From IMG/VR virus record IMGVR_UViG_3300020439_000089, positions 1 through 22,728 of that record: a stretch of DNA of 22,728 bases; one strand, 5' to 3'. Positions 7,058 through 13,334 of this stretch are shown one piece after another (the stretch's first letter is position 1; every line of letters starts with the position of its first letter). Under the pieces are notes generated by a model. That model worked only from the letters and a program-made list of their open reading frames with translations. It was not told where the DNA came from and searched no databases. Both the position numbers and the translations under genes were made by a program. Origin of the DNA: a virus.

Positions 7058-7085
7058 GACAAATTTTATTCTGTGAGGTGATGCT

Positions 7086-7358
7086 ATGAGCATTAAATTT
7101 AACGACCTAAAGAAAGGCGACAAGCTCAAGACTACTCAACTAGGTAGTCCTGTAACTAGCTTTTTATTAGAGTCACCAAAGCAAGGCAGAGGCACTAAAA
7201 GTGTTGTCCTTGTAGATACTAAAGGTTCAGAACTTGGTGGATTTGACGAGTGCGGTTCAGTCTATGCCCAAGATGTAGTTTCTGTATATCGTGACGAGTT
7301 ATGGCACGATGTAACAGACCAACCTGAATCTGTTAGCGGTTATAGTTACTTTGGATAG
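7086..7358 (+). CDS. Small hypothetical protein, first gene of early operon
   Basis: The product has 90 residues and begins MSIKFNDLKKGDKLKTTQLG. The 'L..GD.L' opening and alternating hydrophobic strands (KSVVLVDTKGSELGGF, AQDVVSVYRDELWHDV) suggest a small beta-barrel fold, but I recognise no family. GAGGTGAT precedes ATG 7086 at good spacing. First position after the early promoter suggests expression immediately on infection, as is usual for host-takeover proteins; that role is inference only. Confidence 0.75.
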   Translation: MSIKFNDLKKGDKLKTTQLGSPVTSFLLESPKQGRGTKSVVLVDTKGSELGGFDECGSVYAQDVVSVYRDELWHDVTDQPESVSGYSYFG

Positions 7359-7365
7359 TAAGAAT

Positions 7366-7608
7366 ATGCTATCAAAACACCGTTTCTTTGATTGGTTGAA
7401 TGATGCCGAGGGTTTTATTCAATACTATCTTGACAATAAAGACCGCATTGAGTCAAGAGATGGCAAAGATACAACTGCCCTACAAATTCTTGATACTATT
7501 GTACATGATTTGACGGGGCTAATTTACGAGGACGATAGTATGCTACCTAAGTGTAATGGCTATGGTAAATATACACATGCTAGGTCAAGAAGGTCAGGTG
7601 CCAATTAG
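7366..7608 (+). CDS. Small hypothetical protein
   Basis: The product has about 80 residues from ATG 7366 (MLSKHRFFDWLNDAEG). A TTG at 7351 would add five residues and overlap the previous stop, but neither start has a clear ribosome site, so initiation may rely on coupling. The protein looks helical and acidic in the middle (YYLDNKDRIESRDGKD, ILDTIVHDLTGLIYEDD) with a basic tail (HARSRRSGAN). No family is recognised. Its TAG stop shares its last G with a GGGTAC palindrome. Confidence 0.65.
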   Translation: MLSKHRFFDWLNDAEGFIQYYLDNKDRIESRDGKDTTALQILDTIVHDLTGLIYEDDSMLPKCNGYGKYTHARSRRSGAN

Positions 7609-7621
7609 GGTACCTGTACCC
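7608..7621. repeat. GGGTAC palindrome fused to stop codon
   Basis: GGGTACCTGTACCC has perfect arms. Its first G is the last base of the TAG stop of gene 7366-7608. A separate 11-base-pair hairpin (7622-7654) follows immediately. Confidence 0.88.
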
Positions 7622-7654
7622 AAGAGGGTAACTGTGAGAAACGGTTACTCTCTT
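7622..7654 (+). promoter_or_regulatory. RNA hairpin upstream of ribosome site
   Basis: AAGAGGGTAAC (7622-7632) pairs with GTTACTCTCTT (7644-7654) as an 11-base-pair RNA stem with one G-U wobble and an 11-base loop. AGGAG follows at 7657-7661. No T-run follows, so it is not a standard terminator. It may be a translational control element or an mRNA processing or stabilising structure. Confidence 0.6.
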
Positions 7655-7667
7655 ATAGGAGAATATT

Positions 7668-8006
7668 ATGTCTTTTCATTTGAGACATTATCCACGAAGT
7701 ACCCGTAATTTTTATTACTGTATACAAGATGGTCTTACTGTCTGGTATAGCTATAAAACTGCGGTTGCTGTTGAGGTTAATGATGAAAGATATGTTTGTG
7801 AAAACATGTGGTCTGTGACCACGGGCAAACATCTAACATGGATTGACGGTGGTGATAAAGAAGCTAAAAAAGCTAGGGTACCATACCCTGCTTTCCGTCA
7901 GTTATGTGACAAATATGCTATTGAAAAAACTAATGAGTACCAAACTCACTACCTTACACCAGAAGATGTAAAACGAATTGAGTTACTCAAGGCAGGTGGT
8001 GTATGA
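7668..8006 (+). CDS. Conserved small phage protein, function unknown
   Basis: The 112-residue protein has YYCIQDGLTVWYSYKTAVAVEV near residues 17-38 and NMWSVTTGKHLTWIDGG near 46-62. This 'SY.T.VA ... WS.TTGKHL..ID' pattern recalls short uncharacterised phage domains (possibly DUF8033; unverified). AGGAG stands six bases before ATG 7668. A degenerate GGGTAC palindrome (7876-7888) lies within the gene. Its TGA stop overlaps the start of the next small gene as ATGA, indicating coupled translation. Confidence 0.8.
   Translation: MSFHLRHYPRSTRNFYYCIQDGLTVWYSYKTAVAVEVNDERYVCENMWSVTTGKHLTWIDGGDKEAKKARVPYPAFRQLCDKYAIEKTNEYQTHYLTPEDVKRIELLKAGGV
7876..7888. repeat. GGGTA-CCA-TACCC palindrome, coding copy
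   Basis: The five outer base pairs of the motif are kept while the inner pair is lost. It lies in the codons of gene 7668-8006, preceded by CTA like several intergenic copies. Confidence 0.6.
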
Positions 8007-8182
8007 GTTACGGTGCTAAAGTATATGAAGAACTAATGCTACAAGCACCAGATTATCAAGAGTGTCATGTGAGGTGGCACTCTTGTATTTGTTTGTTGTA
8101 TTTCCATAAATTAGAACCTGTAGCCCACTCTGTTCATCAGTGGTTAAGAGATATAGGTATCAAGGAGGGTTATAATGGGTAG
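8003..8182 (+). CDS. Small hypothetical protein, 59 residues
   Basis: A complete short frame begins MSYGAKVYEELMLQAPDYQE and ends HQWLRDIGIKEGYNG. Its ATG overlaps the previous stop as ATGA, AGGTGG lies upstream, and its last eight bases overlap the next gene. It contains three Cys and five His (ECHVRWHSC, CLLYFHKLEP, HSVHQW), so metal binding is conceivable but unproven. Without it there would be an unexplained gap of 168 bases in a tightly packed operon, which favours a real gene. Confidence 0.7.
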   Translation: MSYGAKVYEELMLQAPDYQECHVRWHSCICLLYFHKLEPVAHSVHQWLRDIGIKEGYNG

Positions 8183-8549
8183 ATATTATGACGGTGATAT
8201 AAGTGGCAAGTTTTGGTTTGGTGTCCAGAGCAGTAATGATGCTGACCATTTTGGTGTAACGGGTACTGTACCCAACCAACTAAATTACTACTTTCATGAG
8301 CTAGATATTCCTTACATACTAAAAAAACTAGCTGAGATTAAGTCAGAAATGGGTGAAGATTTTAACGAACTAGCTAATTTCTTTGCCGATAACAATGGCT
8401 ACAATGATGAGATGATTGTAGAACAAACTAAAATCCCAAGAGATAAAGTAAAAAGTGCACTTCAATTGTATGCAAGATATCAATTAGGTAATGAAATACT
8501 AGAGTGTCTGCAAAAACATAAAGAGTGTTCTTTTACTGCGGAGGTGTAA
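8175..8549 (+). CDS. Conserved hypothetical phage protein (MGRYYDGDI family)
   Basis: The 124-residue protein begins MGRYYDGDISGKFWFGVQSS, a distinctive opening that I recall from uncharacterised phage and environmental proteins. Aromatic and acidic residues dominate the N-terminal half; the C-terminal half is helical (DKVKSALQLYARYQLGNEI). AAGGAGG lies seven bases before ATG 8175. A perfect GGGTAC palindrome (8261-8273) lies in frame, encoding Gly-Thr-Val-Pro near residue 30. Function is unknown. Confidence 0.8.
   Translation: MGRYYDGDISGKFWFGVQSSNDADHFGVTGTVPNQLNYYFHELDIPYILKKLAEIKSEMGEDFNELANFFADNNGYNDEMIVEQTKIPRDKVKSALQLYARYQLGNEILECLQKHKECSFTAEV
8261..8273. repeat. GGGTAC palindrome in gene 8175-8549
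   Basis: GGGTACTGTACCC has perfect arms around one base. It is read in frame as Gly-Thr-Val-Pro, the same reading as in the portal and in gene 19908-21335. Confidence 0.85.
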
Positions 8550-8551
8550 TT

Positions 8552-8770
8552 ATGATGAAAATTTATTTGTCAGTAGATTACATTGAATCAGTCATGGTCT
8601 TGTGGGCTTTGAAAGATTTGTATAGTTTCAATGCCCAGATGGCAGATGACGAATACCTAAAAAAACTAGAAGGTTTAATAAAACAAGCAGAACATTGTGC
8701 TGATAAATTATATGAGCATGGTGGTGCTGATGAAGTTTTACCAGTGTTAGACACTAAGGAGGCAAAGTAA
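8552..8770 (+). CDS. Small hypothetical protein
   Basis: The 72-residue product begins MMKIYLSVDYIESVMVLW. An upstream in-frame GTG at 8525 exists, but GGAGGT at 8540-8545 places the ribosome at ATG 8552. The protein is probably all-helical, with a short coiled-coil-like middle (DEYLKKLEGLIKQAEHCADKL). The last base of its TAA stop is the A of the next ATG (TAATG). No family is recognised. Confidence 0.75.
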   Translation: MMKIYLSVDYIESVMVLWALKDLYSFNAQMADDEYLKKLEGLIKQAEHCADKLYEHGGADEVLPVLDTKEAK

Positions 8771-9009
8771 TGAGATTCAGAAGTAAATCACCTAAAGATT
8801 TAGGACTAAATGCCATAGACAATTTTATGTTTGATAGATTTGTTGCTGTGCAGTACGAAGGTGCATACAACATGATGAGTCAAGAAGCAAGAGTCGCGGC
8901 GGAATTATCCCGTGATGAGCACTTTACTATTATCAAAAGATATGGTGAACTAGCAGAGAAATACCCTGCTGTAGTAGAATACCACGAAGAAGTAAACTAC
9001 AACGAATAA
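8770..9009 (+). CDS. Small hypothetical protein
   Basis: The 79-residue product begins MRFRSKSPKDLGLNAIDNFM. AAGGAGG lies nine bases before the ATG, and start and stop of adjacent genes overlap. It looks helical with a mixed charge pattern (MSQEARVAAELSRDEHF, RYGELAEKYPAVVEYHEE). No family is recognised. A structured 126-base spacer follows it, unusually long for this operon. Confidence 0.72.
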   Translation: MRFRSKSPKDLGLNAIDNFMFDRFVAVQYEGAYNMMSQEARVAAELSRDEHFTIIKRYGELAEKYPAVVEYHEEVNYNE

Positions 9010-9135
9010 CTAATGGTAGGTACCATGTGGTTACGAATGGAATACATAGCTGTATTAAATAGAGGGAATAGATGCACCGTACGAGCAAATCCAACCTCTA
9101 GCCACATAAGGTACTGTACCCAAAGGAGATTAATT
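9010..9135 (+). other. Spacer rich in inverted repeats, possible structured RNA
   Basis: Within 126 bases there are ATGGTA-GG-TACCAT (9013-9026), AATACA-TAGC-TGTATT (9041-9056), TAGAGG (9060-9065) pairing with CCTCTA (9095-9100) around nested short pairs, and the near-perfect palindrome AGGTACTGTACCC (9109-9121). The frame of the next gene is open through it, but the ribosome site lies at its right end, so I read it as non-coding. Confidence 0.5.
9109..9121. repeat. GGGTAC palindrome, near-perfect, before gene 9136
   Basis: AGGTACTGTACCC has one mismatch at the outermost base. AAAGGAG and ATG 9136 follow directly, the same order as at 10213 and 11887. Confidence 0.7.
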
Positions 9136-9414
9136 ATGTCAATGTATTATTATGATTTATGTGATGATATGCATGGTGAGATGTTAAATGAAGACATGTT
9201 ACATGCTATGTCAAATGGTCATGTATCTAAGCATACTTTATTGTTTCACTCTAAAAATGACTTGGATACACTATTAGGGTACTTTATGAAATATGGGTAT
9301 CGTACCCGATTTGAACGAGAGAGAATGCATGAACCAGCTTGGTGGCACTTGCATTGTATCCATATTGTAGAGAGAATTAATGAACCATTTACTGATGATA
9401 AGGAGGAGATATGA
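9136..9414 (+). CDS. Small hypothetical protein
   Basis: The frame is open from 9013, but AAAGGAG at 9122-9128 sets the start at ATG 9136, giving 92 residues beginning MSMYYYDLCDDMHGEML. It is rich in His, Met and Tyr, with WWHLHCIHIVERINEPF near the C-terminus. An imperfect GGGTA palindrome (9295-9307) and a half site (9277-9282) lie inside. Its TGA stop overlaps the start of a membrane micropeptide as ATGA. No family is recognised. Confidence 0.72.
   Translation: MSMYYYDLCDDMHGEMLNEDMLHAMSNGHVSKHTLLFHSKNDLDTLLGYFMKYGYRTRFERERMHEPAWWHLHCIHIVERINEPFTDDKEEI
9295..9307. repeat. GGGTA-TCG-TACCC palindrome, coding copy
   Basis: The five outer pairs are intact around three bases. It lies in gene 9136-9414, 18 bases after a GGGTAC half site. 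Confidence 0.6.
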
Positions 9415-9488
9415 CAAATGAATATATTATTATCCTCTATGCATTTATTATTATATGGTTTGTTATTGTTGTACTGTTTACTTTGTAG
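9411..9488 (+). CDS. Single-helix membrane micropeptide, 25 residues
   Basis: MTNEYIIILYAFIIIWFVIV followed by VLFTL is the whole product. After a short polar N-terminus it is a continuous hydrophobic segment long enough to span a membrane. AAGGAGG stands four to five bases before the ATG, and the start overlaps the previous stop as ATGA, so translation is very likely. Early position argues against a lysis holin; interference with a host membrane protein or superinfection control is conceivable. Function is not known. Confidence 0.65.
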   Translation: MTNEYIIILYAFIIIWFVIVVLFTL

Positions 9489-9515
9489 TATGATATGTTA
9501 TTATGATTTAAATTT

Positions 9516-10034
9516 ATGAATATATTTGTATTAGATAAAGACATAGGTAAATGTGCGGAGTATCACAATGATAAACATGTTGTCAAAATGTGTTTGGAAT
9601 CCGCACAAATCCTGTGTACTGTGTGTCACAACTTAGGTATGGATGTTCCATGGAAACCAGTACATACTAATCATCCTTGTACTTTGTGGGCTATGGCATC
9701 CTTAGGTAATTGGTTGTGGCTACGAGACTATTGCTTTGCTTTGAACAGCGAGTATCTGTGGCGGTTTGACAAAGGTGCAAACCATAGAGCCTGGGATGTT
9801 GTAAATAAGTTACAAGTACCCGATATGCGACACAAGAGAAAGACTGAGCATGTAATTTGTATGCCAGATGAATACAAAAGGGATACTGTTATTGATTCAT
9901 ACCGTGCATACTATGTGTGGGGTAAAGCATCTATTGCCAAATGGTCATTACCTGCTAAAATACCGGCTTGGTACAGTAGTAAAAAGTATCCAAAGGAGGA
10001 CTTATGTCTACTCAACAAAACGACGAATGGATAG
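9516..10034 (+). CDS. Conserved phage protein, NIFVLD...YHNDKHVVKM family
   Basis: The 172-residue protein opens MNIFVLDKDIGKCAEYHNDK, then HVVKMCLESAQILCT, HTNHPCTLWAMAS and NWLWLRDYCFALNSEY. I recall this series of conserved His/Asp/Lys motifs from a widespread uncharacterised family of phage proteins. The His/Cys-rich motifs could form a metal-dependent active site, but no reaction is known to me. The start has no visible Shine-Dalgarno, unlike its neighbours, so expression may be low or coupled. Its 3' end overlaps the next gene by 31 bases. Confidence 0.82.
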   Translation: MNIFVLDKDIGKCAEYHNDKHVVKMCLESAQILCTVCHNLGMDVPWKPVHTNHPCTLWAMASLGNWLWLRDYCFALNSEYLWRFDKGANHRAWDVVNKLQVPDMRHKRKTEHVICMPDEYKRDTVIDSYRAYYVWGKASIAKWSLPAKIPAWYSSKKYPKEDLCLLNKTTNG

Positions 10035-10213
10035 AAGCAGTTAGAGAGTGTTTATATGAACTAACTGTAGACATTCACAAGTTTGTAAAGACACTAGATG
10101 GACATACTAGTGCTGATATTATTGCAAAGTATGGAGAGTACCCACCACACTATGTGGCAGAGTTACTACTAGATGCATTGCATGAAAAACATGTCCAAAG
10201 TAAGATTAGTTAG
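10004..10213 (+). CDS. Small hypothetical protein
   Basis: The 69-residue product begins MSTQQNDEWIEAVRECLYEL. AAAGGAGG lies inside the end of the previous gene, giving a clear start at 10004. It is probably helical throughout, with a HTSADIIAKYGEYPPHYVAE turn. No family is recognised. The last G of its TAG stop is the first base of a GGGTA palindrome. Confidence 0.7.
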   Translation: MSTQQNDEWIEAVRECLYELTVDIHKFVKTLDGHTSADIIAKYGEYPPHYVAELLLDALHEKHVQSKIS

Positions 10214-10226
10214 GGTACATATACCC
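10213..10226. repeat. GGGTA palindrome fused to stop codon
   Basis: GGGTACATATACCC keeps the five outer pairs. It begins with the last base of the TAG stop of gene 10004-10213 and is followed at once by AAGGAGG for ATG 10239. Confidence 0.75.
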
Positions 10227-10238
10227 AAGGAGGCAAAC

Positions 10239-10532
10239 ATGGATATGAATAATCCAGTTAACGAAGTGAGACGAACACTTGATAAAATTCGTAATGACTA
10301 TGCAGACAACTGTATAGTAATACACAAATCAGATGATGGTTGTGTAGAAGTGTGGGACAGCAAGGAAACAGAGTTACTGTACACTTGCATGGGCACACGA
10401 AAGATAGCATTGAGGATTGCCAAAGACCTAGAGTTAGAAGCAATTAAAACTGAGAGGAAACTAACTGCTTGGTTCAATGTTGATGGTAGCAAACGAGGCT
10501 ATCGAACTCATACAAATAATGGAGGTATATAA
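10239..10532 (+). CDS. Small hypothetical protein
   Basis: The frame extends back to 10173, but AAGGAGG at about 10227-10233 sets the start at ATG 10239, giving 97 residues (MDMNNPVNEVRRTLDKIRND). Predicted strands (NCIVIHKSDDGCVEVWD, ETELLYTCMG) precede a helix (RKIALRIAKDLELEAIKTE). The build resembles a small alpha/beta domain, but no family is recognised. The next gene begins directly after its stop. Confidence 0.72.
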   Translation: MDMNNPVNEVRRTLDKIRNDYADNCIVIHKSDDGCVEVWDSKETELLYTCMGTRKIALRIAKDLELEAIKTERKLTAWFNVDGSKRGYRTHTNNGGI

Positions 10533-10745
10533 ATGGGTTACTATAACGAGAAACAAATACACAGGGACGAAGATAGACGAGAAGCTGAACGAGTAAAACA
10601 AGAGGGCATTACTATCTTAGCAACATTAAACACAGCTGTGGCTATACTACAGCATGGTCTTAACATAGATGATGTGTGCAAAGTGTCACAGCAACTTCTT
10701 GATTACAGAGATAAGGAGTTGTATGGTGAGCAAAACGATAAGTAA
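10533..10745 (+). CDS. Small hypothetical protein
   Basis: The 70-residue product begins MGYYNEKQIHRDEDRREAER. It has a highly charged N-terminal helix and a hydrophobic helix (ITILATLNTAVAILQHGLN). GGAGGT lies about seven bases before the ATG, within the end of the previous gene. The 3' end overlaps the next gene by 23 bases. No family is recognised. Confidence 0.7.
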   Translation: MGYYNEKQIHRDEDRREAERVKQEGITILATLNTAVAILQHGLNIDDVCKVSQQLLDYRDKELYGEQNDK

Positions 10746-10917
10746 TATAGGACAAGTCAAGCACAAAGATGTAAAGTCAAATGACTATGTACCTAATAGC
10801 CCCTGGCAACACAGGGCAATGAATAAAAAAGGAGTGTCCAATGGAAAATTCAGTACTAAATCTCATGGCTTTTCTACTAAAAAAGGAAAGACGCCACACT
10901 CTAAAAAAACAACTTAA
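10723..10917 (+). CDS. Small basic hypothetical protein overlapping the helicase gene
   Basis: AAGGAG six bases before ATG 10723 gives a 64-residue basic protein (MVSKTISNIGQVKHKDVKSN) ending in a Lys/Ser/Thr/Gly-rich tail (HGFSTKKGKTPHSKKTT). A longer reading from 10669 has no ribosome site. Its last 77 bases overlap the helicase start in another frame, which is long even here. Nucleic-acid binding is possible from composition. The overlap leaves some doubt whether the tail is functional. Confidence 0.55.
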   Translation: MVSKTISNIGQVKHKDVKSNDYVPNSPWQHRAMNKKGVSNGKFSTKSHGFSTKKGKTPHSKKTT

Positions 10918-11887
10918 GGGTGTACAATTAGAAACACCTTTTGATGTGTTAATGGAAGAGTTGTACTTGTGTGAAACAGATTTATCTAAACAAGATTTCT
11001 TAGATGTGGTAAAAGATAAATTAAATTCAACACAGTTTAACTTTGTCCGTGGTATGCCAGAGTCTGTTACTAGTGCCGTAGGTTTTAGGTCTATGAAACA
11101 CCTGCGTAGTTTAACACAGGTAAAAGAAATAGCAGACATACTGAAGAGTAGGTTAAGACCAGAGAAGAAATTAACAAAGATACAACGAGCATCTGATGTA
11201 CAAAGTTTTAACAGTCAATCACAATCAAAACTTATAAGTAGTTTTAATAGTGATGAGACTGAAGATATATTCAAACTATTTTACTATGGTTTGTGTAGAG
11301 AGGAATTAGCTGTGTTGTGTGCATTTAGTGGTAGAGGTAAGACAACGGTGCTCTTGTCTCTACTACGGGATGCTGTAAAAAGTGGATTGAAAACATTGTT
11401 TATATCCATACAAGATTTTAGTGAGGGTATGTTAAAACAAAGGTTAGAGGCAGCAGAGGAGTTTCCAGACTTTTATGCTTGTTGTTCTGCCTCGTTTGGT
11501 ATACCAGAACTTGAGATAGAAGTAGATGCGCTGCGTCCAGACATTGTGTTCTTAGATTATATGAGTGTTATGAGTACACCACAGATAAAAGAAAAGCGTT
11601 TTCAATTAGAATATATATCTGAGAACTTAAAACGATTAGCACAAGAAAAGAATATATGTATATTGACAGCGCACCAGCTCAATGCTGATGTAGATTTACC
11701 TACAGAGCGCGAGTTGTTAGAGGCAAAAGCTGGACTACTAGCACATACTGATTTAGTGCTAGGTATTGGTGGTGATATGTATGAGACTGTTCGTAATGTT
11801 ACTACAATTAAATCAAGAAGAGCGGCACCTGTTGATGTTTTCAAAATAGACATTGACTTTGCTAATCTTAAAACATTTTTATACTAG
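10841..11887 (+). CDS. DnaB-like replicative helicase (RecA-fold ATPase)
   Basis: The 348-residue protein has an N-terminal helical part and a RecA-like ATPase. Walker A is AFSGRGKT at residues 161-168; Walker B is RPDIVFLDYMSVM (Asp about 239); the sensor-like strand is NICILTAHQLN at 271-281. This motif order and spacing match DnaB-family replicative helicases, though it is shorter than the usual roughly 450 residues. GGAG stands eight bases before ATG 10841. Primase and polymerase follow in the same operon, so it should unwind the phage fork. A RecA/KaiC-type ATPase is the alternative. Its TAG stop overlaps a palindrome. Confidence 0.85.
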   Translation: MENSVLNLMAFLLKKERRHTLKKQLKGVQLETPFDVLMEELYLCETDLSKQDFLDVVKDKLNSTQFNFVRGMPESVTSAVGFRSMKHLRSLTQVKEIADILKSRLRPEKKLTKIQRASDVQSFNSQSQSKLISSFNSDETEDIFKLFYYGLCREELAVLCAFSGRGKTTVLLSLLRDAVKSGLKTLFISIQDFSEGMLKQRLEAAEEFPDFYACCSASFGIPELEIEVDALRPDIVFLDYMSVMSTPQIKEKRFQLEYISENLKRLAQEKNICILTAHQLNADVDLPTERELLEAKAGLLAHTDLVLGIGGDMYETVRNVTTIKSRRAAPVDVFKIDIDFANLKTFLY

Positions 11888-11900
11888 GGTACTGGTACCC
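11887..11900. repeat. GGGTAC palindrome fused to helicase stop codon
   Basis: GGGTACTGGTACCC has perfect arms. Its first base is the G of the helicase TAG stop. GGAGG and ATG 11913 follow. Confidence 0.88.
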
Positions 11901-11912
11901 GTGGAGGTTAAT

Positions 11913-12095
11913 ATGCCAGAATATAGAGTAAGACTAACAAACATACATTATTATGAAACTACAATTACGGCAGACACTGAGGATGAGGCATGGGCAATAG
12001 CAGAGACTATTGACTATGATTTCTTAGACAAAGCCGGTGACGCATACGAAACTGACACAGACGGATTTACCGTTGAGGAGGTAGATGAAGTATGA
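11913..12095 (+). CDS. Small acidic protein, 60 residues
   Basis: GGAGG after the palindrome sets ATG 11913; the frame open from 11853 overlaps the helicase and has no site. The product (MPEYRVRLTNIHYYETTITA, DTEDEAWAIAETIDYD) has two strands, then an 'A.tedEA..iA' helix and an acidic end. This pattern is common in small beta-alpha proteins of phages and plasmids. No function can be given. Its stop overlaps the next start as ATGA. Confidence 0.75.
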   Translation: MPEYRVRLTNIHYYETTITADTEDEAWAIAETIDYDFLDKAGDAYETDTDGFTVEEVDEV

Positions 12096-12640
12096 TTACT
12101 TATGATGCACACAGTTACGGAAGTAACAGAGACAACCAAAAAGGACAGATAGCACAGCATGCATTTGCAAAAGAAATACTTAGAGAATCTGGTTGGGACG
12201 TAGCTTTCCCAGACTCACATATCTCACCTGTAGATGCTTTTGCTTATAATGCTGAGGTAACATTAAGGTTTCAAATAAAATATTGTTCCTCTACAAAGTG
12301 TCCTACAAGTGGTGGAGCAAAATTTATAGTGCCCTTAAAAAATGGTGCTAAGAGAATTTATGCAAGGGGAGTAACCACAGGCATTATGAACAGAAAATTT
12401 TTGTATTTTGAAAATAATATAGATTGTATTTATGCTTATGTACCAGAACTAGACAAGGGTATATTTGTGTATCCAAGTATGGTAACACGAGGACAAACTA
12501 TGTTTCATGTTCGTGTGTCTGCACCAACAAGATGGACGAATAGATGTCGTATGTGGTACCACTATGTAGATTTCAAACCAGAGGAGATTATTAATGGGTC
12601 AAGTTATAGCGTTGACAAAATGTCCCTGGCATCAGGATAA
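12092..12640 (+). CDS. PD-(D/E)XK endonuclease-like protein
   Basis: The 182-residue protein has KGQIAQHAFAKEILRESGWD near residues 17-36, then SPVDAF (Asp 48) and FQIKY (Gln 61, Lys 63). The order KG.IA / SP.D / Q.KY matches the PD-(D/E)XK nuclease family with an 'RVQVKYAS'-type core (I think Pfam PDDEXK_5; unverified). GAGGAGG precedes ATG 12092. It lies between helicase and primase, pointing to DNA recombination or repair, or degradation of host DNA. Its 3' end overlaps the primase gene by 47 bases. Confidence 0.72.
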   Translation: MITYDAHSYGSNRDNQKGQIAQHAFAKEILRESGWDVAFPDSHISPVDAFAYNAEVTLRFQIKYCSSTKCPTSGGAKFIVPLKNGAKRIYARGVTTGIMNRKFLYFENNIDCIYAYVPELDKGIFVYPSMVTRGQTMFHVRVSAPTRWTNRCRMWYHYVDFKPEEIINGSSYSVDKMSLASG

Positions 12641-13334
12641 TACACCGTCACTAGCAATCTATAAAGATGGTTATTATTGTTTTGGGTGTAAGAAAAGTGG
12701 TAAATTAGAACCATGGATGACAGACTTGGTATCAAAAGAAGATAACAGGGATGTGTCAAAAAGGTCTATAGATATAAGTAAGTTTACTTACACTTATGAA
12801 GATGAGCACAAAGAATTTTTACAGGCAAGAAACATACCAGCAACCACAGCATTAGAGTATGGAATGTCAGCTAGGGCAAATCAATTTTTAATACCAGCAT
12901 ATGATTTTGATGGGCACCTACACGGCTACCAGATACGTAACATTACAGGCAAACCCAAGTATAAATCTCTACCGGTACATGGGCAATATGCTAAGTATAG
13001 TTGGGTTGATTACGTAGACGTTGGGGTGCCTATTACTTCAGGTAAACTAACATGCTGCATCGTAGAATCAGTTGTAGATGCATTGTACATGTCACAGTTA
13101 AACATGCCATCTCTAGCATTGTTAGGTACCAATATACCTATGGATATTATACCATTCTTTGAGAAGTTAAAAGTTTATATTGTCTTTGACCCAGATGCTA
13201 TCGTTATAGCTTCGTATTTGCAGGATGTTATAGGTGCTTATGGTATAGATGTTGAAGTTGTTGACTTACCTGATGCACCATATAAAGTACCTATTAAACA
13301 AATAGGAAACAAAATACTTGGAGGTAGTTTATGA
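12594..13334 (+). CDS. DNA primase (zinc finger plus TOPRIM)
   Basis: The 246-residue protein starts with a zinc ribbon: Cys10, His13, Cys29 and Cys32 in KCPWHQD and YYCFGCKKSG. A TOPRIM core has the catalytic Glu at about 158 (CIVESVVDAL) and an Asp-Pro-Asp at about 199-201 (VYIVFDPDA). This corresponds to the primase half of T7 gp4-type proteins without the helicase half, which is encoded separately upstream. GAGGAG stands before ATG 12594 inside the preceding gene. It should make primers for the family A polymerase. Its end overlaps the next gene as ATGA. Confidence 0.92.
   Translation: MGQVIALTKCPWHQDNTPSLAIYKDGYYCFGCKKSGKLEPWMTDLVSKEDNRDVSKRSIDISKFTYTYEDEHKEFLQARNIPATTALEYGMSARANQFLIPAYDFDGHLHGYQIRNITGKPKYKSLPVHGQYAKYSWVDYVDVGVPITSGKLTCCIVESVVDALYMSQLNMPSLALLGTNIPMDIIPFFEKLKVYIVFDPDAIVIASYLQDVIGAYGIDVEVVDLPDAPYKVPIKQIGNKILGGSL

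Larger units (their letters stand above)
6680..7085. other. Divergent control region between lone minus gene and early operon
   Basis: These 406 bases hold a minus-strand promoter candidate (6725-6752), a perfect GGGTAC palindrome (6774-6788), two GGGTAC half sites (6837, 6847), the early promoter (6896-6923) and a leader of about 155 bases that ends with another perfect palindrome (7044-7057). GCACTT (6965-6970) and AAGTGC (7029-7034) could pair in the leader RNA. I see no open frame with a ribosome site here. Confidence 0.7.

Noticed and set aside
9013-9135. N-terminal extension of gene 9136-9414
   Set aside because: The frame is open, but the ribosome site at 9122-9128 points to ATG 9136, and the upstream stretch is dominated by inverted repeats.
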